Of a stretch of DNA of 64,000 nucleotides, positions 59,518 to 64,000 are shown one piece after another. A program made the position numbers and the translations under genes. The notes beneath the pieces were generated by a model. That model had not been told where the DNA came from and ran no database searches. It saw only the letters and a list, made by a program, of their open reading frames with translations. The DNA comes from Arthrobacter terrae (GTDB lineage: Bacteria > Actinomycetota > Actinomycetes > Actinomycetales > Micrococcaceae): assembly GCF_015708085.1 (NCBI RefSeq), contig NZ_JADNYM010000020.1, forward strand, positions 30,677 through 94,676. The letters run 5' to 3'. Each line of letters opens with the position of its first letter. The first letter of the stretch is position 1.

Positions 59518-61132
59518 TAGAACTGGATCCCGGCGTGAGCAGGGCTACCGTTTCCAGGTGATGCGTGTGCGGGTACAGGTCAAAGGCCCGCAGCTTCGAC
59601 AGATTCCAGCCGGCCGCGCGGAAGTAGCCTACGTCGCGGGCAAATGACGCCGGGTCGCACGAGACATAGGCGATGGCCCGCGGAGCCGAGGCGATCAGCT
59701 GGCGCACCACGTTCTTACCCGCTCCGGCGCGGGGCGGATCCAGCACGATCACATCAAAACCGGCTGCGTGGGTACCGCTGCGTTCGTGCAGGACGCGCTC
59801 CACTCGACCCTGCCGGATCTCCACCTGGCTGGCCGCATGCAAATTCTTCCGCGCATCCTTGCTGCTGCCGGCAGATCCTTCCACCGACAAGACGGACCCG
59901 GTAGGTCCGACGGCGTCGGCCAGCGAGGCGCTGAACAAGCCGGCTCCGGCGTACAGATCGGCCACGGTTGCGCCAGGGAACAGGTAGCCTCCTGCCTCGG
60001 CCCCCGTATCGGTATGTCCGGCAGACGCGCCCGGGCCGTCGGTCAAAAATTTCATGACGGCGCCGGTGAGGACCTCCGGGGCGCGGCGGTGGATTTGCCA
60101 GAAACCCCCTGAGCTGACGCGGAACTCATGCCCGGCAGCAGTTTCACAAACGCGGCTGCGCCCGCTGATCAGCGTCAGCGCGCCGCTTTCCGGATCCCAG
60201 CCGGCCACAGAAACCCGAACTCGGGCCGCATTCTCTGTACTCTCAGCGCCCCGGTTAGCACCGGCATTGACCTGCAGTTGCCTGGCAATTCGCTTCAGCG
60301 TCACGCCCCGGGCCTTATCGGAGAGCTGCGGGTCCGTGGCAAGCAGCACAAGCGGCGCCGAACCATTGGCCGGTGCGGAGACCTCAATGCGGGTGACGCC
60401 AGTCAGGTCGATTTCCCACAGCCGCAAGGCATCGATTTCCGCCCCGGCCAGTGGCATCTGACGAACGGGAAGCACGACCTCGGACCGGTGTGCATGCATT
60501 CCCAGTCTGCCCGGCTGCGTTGGACCTCCGGCAGCTGTGACCGCGAAACCCGCCCGGGTCCGCCAGCCAAGACCAGCAGGCTGATCCTGCGCCATGCCGG
60601 CGTCGTCTCCGTCGGCCCCGTCGCCGCTGCCCTCGCGACCATCGCTATCGTCGCTGACCGCGCTGACCTCGCCGTCGAGGTTTTCCACCCCGTCTGCCAG
60701 CAGACCCGATGGTAAGTTTCCGCGCCCAGCCGCTCCCGTGCCGCCGTCGAGCTCTATTCCGGCAAGACGATGAAGCTGCTCGACAAGCACCTCGGCCTTG
60801 AGCTGGCGCTGCCGGGATCTGCTGATATGCCCGAATTCGGCCCCGCCCACCGGATGCTGTCCCGCTGCCGCAGCCCGCAGCGAGTCGGCTTTAGCCCAAA
60901 AATGCGGAACCCGGTCAGCGGACGCCTCAAGCACCTCGGTGACGTCCCCGCGCCAGAAGGAGGCGCCGTCGTCGTGCTCGGTAAGCGTCACGCGCACCAC
61001 CTCGCCCGGAATGCCGTGCCGGACAAAGATCACCCGGCCTTCGTGCCGCGCCACACAATGTCCGCCGTGGGCAACCGGCCCGAGGGTAAGGGTCAGCGTC
61101 TGCGGATTCTCCACGGGTAGTGCTCCTGGCAT
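59510..61132 (-). CDS. Class I SAM-dependent RNA methyltransferase (TrmA/RumA family)
   Basis: A 540-residue 5-methyluridine-type methyltransferase. An N-terminal TRAM domain (LTLGPVAHGGHCVARHEGRVIFVRHG) binds RNA. The catalytic domain has the SAM loop ADLYAGAGLFSASLADAVG, LDPPRAGAGKNVV, and the cysteine/base pair in YVSCDPASFARD. The iron–sulfur cysteines of RumA are not seen (HPVGGAEFGHI in their place). The middle has an acidic low-complexity insertion (DDSDGREGSGDGADGDDAG). ATG at 61132 overlaps the stop of the upstream permease (TAATG), which fixes the start. Confidence 0.92.
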   Translation of the reverse strand: MPGALPVENPQTLTLTLGPVAHGGHCVARHEGRVIFVRHGIPGEVVRVTLTEHDDGASFWRGDVTEVLEASADRVPHFWAKADSLRAAAAGQHPVGGAEFGHISRSRQRQLKAEVLVEQLHRLAGIELDGGTGAAGRGNLPSGLLADGVENLDGEVSAVSDDSDGREGSGDGADGDDAGMAQDQPAGLGWRTRAGFAVTAAGGPTQPGRLGMHAHRSEVVLPVRQMPLAGAEIDALRLWEIDLTGVTRIEVSAPANGSAPLVLLATDPQLSDKARGVTLKRIARQLQVNAGANRGAESTENAARVRVSVAGWDPESGALTLISGRSRVCETAAGHEFRVSSGGFWQIHRRAPEVLTGAVMKFLTDGPGASAGHTDTGAEAGGYLFPGATVADLYAGAGLFSASLADAVGPTGSVLSVEGSAGSSKDARKNLHAASQVEIRQGRVERVLHERSGTHAAGFDVIVLDPPRAGAGKNVVRQLIASAPRAIAYVSCDPASFARDVGYFRAAGWNLSKLRAFDLYPHTHHLETVALLTPGSSSIG

Positions 61133-63108
61133 TAGGGTAGGTCCTGGAATTTCTGCGCGTCTTCGGAGGATTTCAGCTGCCAAGGCACGCTGGCCACCAT
61201 CACCCCGGATTCAAAATGCAGCCGGGTTTTGATCCGCAGCGCCGTCTGGTTATGTACCAGCTGCTCCCACCACTTACCCACCACGTACTCCGGAATGTAG
61301 ACCACGATCAGGTCCCGGGGAGAATCCCGGCGCATGGTGGTGATGTAGTCCATGATCGGTGTAATGGTTTCGCGGTACGGACTGGCCAGCACTGTCAATG
61401 GCACGGGGATAGCCAGCTTTTCCCAGTCCTGCACCGTTTGCTCGGTCTCCATCGGGTCCAGATCCACCGTGATTGCGTCGAGCCGGGACGGACGCGACGC
61501 ACGCGCATACGCCAGCGCCCGCAATACGGGCTTGCGCACGTGCGAGACCAGTAGCACCGCATGCACCCGGGAGGGCAGGGCGCGCGGCGAGGAATCCTCA
61601 TCCACGGCCAGTTCCTTAGCCACTCTGTCGTAGTGCATCCGTATGCTCAGCATCATCATGAACAGGAAGAGCATAGCCAGCAGCGCGATCCACGCGCCCT
61701 GCTCAAATTTGGTGATCAGCACAATGATCAGCACTGTCAGAGTCATCAGGAAGCCGACGCCGTTGATCACCCGTGATTTCACCATCCGCGCCCGGGAAGC
61801 CTTGTCCTTAACCATGCGCAACAGCCGCGTCCAGTGCCGGACCATGCCCAGCTGGCTGGCCGTGAAGGAGATGAACACACCCACAATGTAAAGCTGAATA
61901 AGTTTTGTCACGTCGGCGTCGAAGGCGATGATCAGCACCAGCGCGCCAGCGGCCAGGGCGATGACGCCATTGCTGAACGCCAACCTGTCACCGCGGGTGC
62001 GCAGCTGGCGCGGCAGGTACCCGTCCTGGGCCAGGATCGAGGCCAGCACCGGAAAACCATTGAATGCGGTGTTGGAGGCAAAGACCAGGATGACGCCGGT
62101 GGCGGCCACCACTATGAAGAACGGAATGGAACCGGTGCCGAAGACCGTACCGGCGATCTGGCTGATGGTTGGGTTCTGCACGTAACCGTCCGGCAGAGGC
62201 TGACCATTGAGCAGAAACTCACTGGCGGGATCCTGTGCCATTTGGACTCCGGTGGCCCTGGCCAGGTAAAGGATGCCCGCAATCATTGCGGCGGCAATCG
62301 CACCCAGCAGCAGCAGCGTTGTTGCGGCATTTTTGCTCTTAGGCTTCTGAAAATTCGGCACGCCGTTGCTGATGGCCTCGACACCGGTCAGTGCAGCGGC
62401 GCCCGAGGAGAACGCCCGCAGCAGCAGGAACCCTCCCGCCAGTCCCACGAGCCCGTTCTCAAAGCCGGCCTCCGGAAGAATTTCGAAAGCGGCCGACGGC
62501 GCGCGCGCCAGGTTTCCGGACACTGCCTCGATTAGCCCCGTGACCGTCATCGCGAAAATACAGAAGATAAAGATATACGTGGGAACGGCAAAAACACTGC
62601 CGGCTTCCTTAATGCCACGCAGATTCACCAGAGCCAGCAGCACCACCCCAATCGTCGCCACCAGGGCTTGGGTCCCGTGCATCCCGGGAACGGCCGTGGC
62701 CAGATAATTGGCTGCGGAAGACATCGATACGGCAACCGTGAGTACATAGTCCACCAATAGGGCCGAGGCGACGGTGAGCCCGGCCGTCTTGCCCAAATTG
62801 ACGTTGGCAATCTCGTAATCGCCGCCACCGGAGGGATACGCATGCACATTTTGCCGGTAGGAGGCCACAACAGTCAGCAGGACCACCATCACCGCTATGC
62901 CGACCCACGGCGCCATGGTGACGGCGGCGGCGCCAGCCAGCGCCAGCGTCAATAGAATTTCGTCCGGGGCATAGGCCACAGAGGAGAGTGCGTCAGAAGC
63001 GAAGACCGGCAGCGCGATCCGCTTCGGTAGAAGCGTGTGGGCCAGGCTGTCGTTCCGGAAGGGACGACCCACCAACACACGCTTAAACGCGTTGAAAAAA
63101 GTCAGCAC
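61132..63108 (-). CDS. APC superfamily permease, KimA-like (probable potassium importer)
   Basis: A 658-residue permease with about 12 helices followed by a cytoplasmic C-terminal domain of about 150 residues. The start HTLLPKRIALPVFASDALSSVAYAPDEIL is the signature of the KUP/KimA group, and SYRQNVHAYPSGGGDYEIA follows. KimA of Bacillus imports potassium, with a C-terminal domain that regulates it; the same layout is seen here (HAVLLVSHVRKPVLRALAYARA...). Amino-acid transport remains possible. ATG at 63108. Its stop is coupled to the RNA methyltransferase ATG. No c-di-AMP riboswitch was recognised upstream. Confidence 0.88.
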   Translation of the reverse strand: MLTFFNAFKRVLVGRPFRNDSLAHTLLPKRIALPVFASDALSSVAYAPDEILLTLALAGAAAVTMAPWVGIAVMVVLLTVVASYRQNVHAYPSGGGDYEIANVNLGKTAGLTVASALLVDYVLTVAVSMSSAANYLATAVPGMHGTQALVATIGVVLLALVNLRGIKEAGSVFAVPTYIFIFCIFAMTVTGLIEAVSGNLARAPSAAFEILPEAGFENGLVGLAGGFLLLRAFSSGAAALTGVEAISNGVPNFQKPKSKNAATTLLLLGAIAAAMIAGILYLARATGVQMAQDPASEFLLNGQPLPDGYVQNPTISQIAGTVFGTGSIPFFIVVAATGVILVFASNTAFNGFPVLASILAQDGYLPRQLRTRGDRLAFSNGVIALAAGALVLIIAFDADVTKLIQLYIVGVFISFTASQLGMVRHWTRLLRMVKDKASRARMVKSRVINGVGFLMTLTVLIIVLITKFEQGAWIALLAMLFLFMMMLSIRMHYDRVAKELAVDEDSSPRALPSRVHAVLLVSHVRKPVLRALAYARASRPSRLDAITVDLDPMETEQTVQDWEKLAIPVPLTVLASPYRETITPIMDYITTMRRDSPRDLIVVYIPEYVVGKWWEQLVHNQTALRIKTRLHFESGVMVASVPWQLKSSEDAQKFQDLP

Positions 63109-63499
63109 AGTTCTACCTTTGAGGCTCTTAACCGGCCAGAGCTGGGATCAGCCATGGCGTCAGTAACAACGCCACTTTACGGCACTGCGAAGGGAAGGGC
63201 TCTCGACGAGCCACCGTCGAGCTATTGACGAGCTTGGACTGGCCTGGAAACGAGTAGAACGGAGGATTCGTTGCGGCAAGGCAACATGGCCCTTCCCCTG
63301 GCGGGCATCGGCACGCCGGGAAAGTTTTTTAAAAGTCTTTTCCACAGGGGCCGTTTTTGGGGTCTTTTTGTCCTGGTGATGTCGGTGTCTCTTCGTAGCC
63401 TTGGAGTAGTTGGAGATCAGGAGGATTTCCTGGTTTTCTTGCCGGGTTTTCTTTCCCGTGTGGGTTGCCGGGTTCGGGTGTTGAGGGGTGGTGGGTGGT
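63109..63499. other. Divergent intergenic region between KimA-like permease and DUF222 gene
   Basis: About 390 bases. The right half (from about 63323) is T-rich with the string TTTTCCACAGG and a GGGTGGTGGG ribosome-type region before the DUF222 start. I recall similar leaders before other DUF222/HNH genes of Arthrobacter. No RNA gene was recognised. Confidence 0.5.
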
Positions 63500-64000
63500 G
63501 TGGAGATTGATCGGGAGAATCTGGCTCGGGTGCTGGCTGCGGTCACGGCGAAGTATCCGCATCGGCTCGAGCGCTCGGGCCTAAGCACCGGCCCCGTCCC
63601 TGGCACTGGTCCCGGGACCGGCCCTGCCACCGGCTCCGGTCCTGTTCCCGTCCCTGGCACTGTTCCCGGGACCGGCCGGCCCGACGACGGGACCGACCGG
63701 CCCGACGACGCCGCCGGTACCGGCGGGTCCGATGCCGGCGGTGCCGCCAACCCGGGTGTTTCCGCTGGTTTGCCGGTTTCTGGGGTACCGGTTGATGGTC
63801 CGGTTGGGGAGGCTCTGTTTGTGGTGGGGCCGTCGGCGGGGATCGTGGGACGGTTGGAGCAGGTGAACGTGTTGTTGGCGGAGGTTTTGGGGACGGATCC
63901 GCAGGCTGTGTCGCAGGAGGCGTGGCTGTCGATTATTGGTGCGGCTGAGAGTACGCGGCGTCGGTTGGATGCGGTGTATCTGCACAGTGTCGCGGCCGCG
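63500..64000 (+). CDS. DUF222/HNH endonuclease family protein (13E12-repeat type), 3' end beyond window
   Basis: The 167 codons visible end with EQVNVLLAEVLGTDPQAVSQ, then WLSIIGAAESTRRRLDAVYLHSVAAA, the beginning of the DUF222 domain; an HNH nuclease domain normally follows about 250 residues later. Such genes occur in many copies in Arthrobacter and their function is unsettled. Before DUF222 is a proline/glycine/threonine-rich linker (PGTGPGTGPATGSGP) of repetitive DNA. The frame has GTG codons at 63488, 63491 and 63500, and GAGGGG at 63484 favours 63500. In-frame stop TGA at 63482. Confidence 0.85.
   Translation, partial: MEIDRENLARVLAAVTAKYPHRLERSGLSTGPVPGTGPGTGPATGSGPVPVPGTVPGTGRPDDGTDRPDDAAGTGGSDAGGAANPGVSAGLPVSGVPVDGPVGEALFVVGPSAGIVGRLEQVNVLLAEVLGTDPQAVSQEAWLSIIGAAESTRRRLDAVYLHSVAAA

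Noticed and set aside
63109..63499. c-di-AMP riboswitch upstream of the KimA-like gene
   Set aside because: Looked for because Bacillus kimA has one; no matching conserved segments or stem arrangement were found.

Overview
The window is 64 kb of GC-rich actinobacterial chromosome, most likely from Arthrobacter or a close Micrococcaceae relative. The evidence is the codon bias, frequent GTG/TTG starts, translationally coupled (ATGA/GTGA/TAATG) gene junctions, the pairing of DUF3000 with ribonuclease D, an actinobacterial AcnA, an sseA–SufE pair arranged as in mycobacteria, and a DUF222-type HNH gene at the right end. No taxonomic search was possible.

Layout. 1–5.2 kb (minus): def–fmt–rsmB–rpe–GNAT housekeeping operon plus a RecB-like nuclease. 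5.2–8.8 kb (plus): acetate transporter and acetyl-CoA synthetase behind a CRP/GlxR-like operator, then a PAP2-like membrane protein. 8.8–10.1 kb: four tRNAs (Val-CAC, Gly-GCC, Cys-GCA, Val-GAC) and a small MT0933-like protein. 10.1–15.2 kb: zapE, sulfurtransferase and SufE, a membrane-anchored hydrolase, msrB. 15.4–21.1 kb: DUF6421–SDR–threonine aldolase, then DUF3000–RNase D. 21.2–24.8 kb: fadA–fadB behind a promoter-overlapping palindrome. 24.9–30.8 kb: a Rieske lipoprotein, then the most striking locus. This is a tightly coupled three-gene operon encoding an EPSP-synthase-like domain fused to an acyl-CoA ligase, an acyl-CoA dehydrogenase, and an SDR with the Y-x6-K signature of enoyl-thioester reductases. 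The enzyme set resembles the shikimate-to-cyclohexanecarboxyl-CoA route of ansatrienin-type clusters and omega-cyclohexyl fatty acids.

31.5–39.3 kb looks like accessory or island DNA, with visibly lower GC in its right half. It holds a stand-alone primase–SF2 helicase of the TOTE-conflict-system type, two VOC genes, a repeat protein broken by two in-frame stops, an AbiEii toxin remnant, a 3' half tRNA-Thr with a terminator, and a second copy of the C-terminus of the adjacent response regulator. 39.3–45 kb: a CitA/CitB-type two-component system divergent from an SsuBCA/TauABC-like ABC importer. 45.1–50.5 kb (minus): aldo-keto reductase, nucleoside hydrolase and a complete ECF importer, suggesting nucleoside uptake and salvage. 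50.6–63.1 kb (minus): two small genes, dxs, acnA, P-type ATPase, TrmA/RumA-like RNA methyltransferase and a KimA-like permease. A DUF222/HNH gene runs off the right edge.

A recurrent trait is short perfect tandem duplications (12–27 bp units) at gene ends and in intergenic spaces, in one case carrying the stop codon of dxs and the start codon of the next gene. All calls come from reading the sequence; family names rest on remembered motifs and no database was searched.
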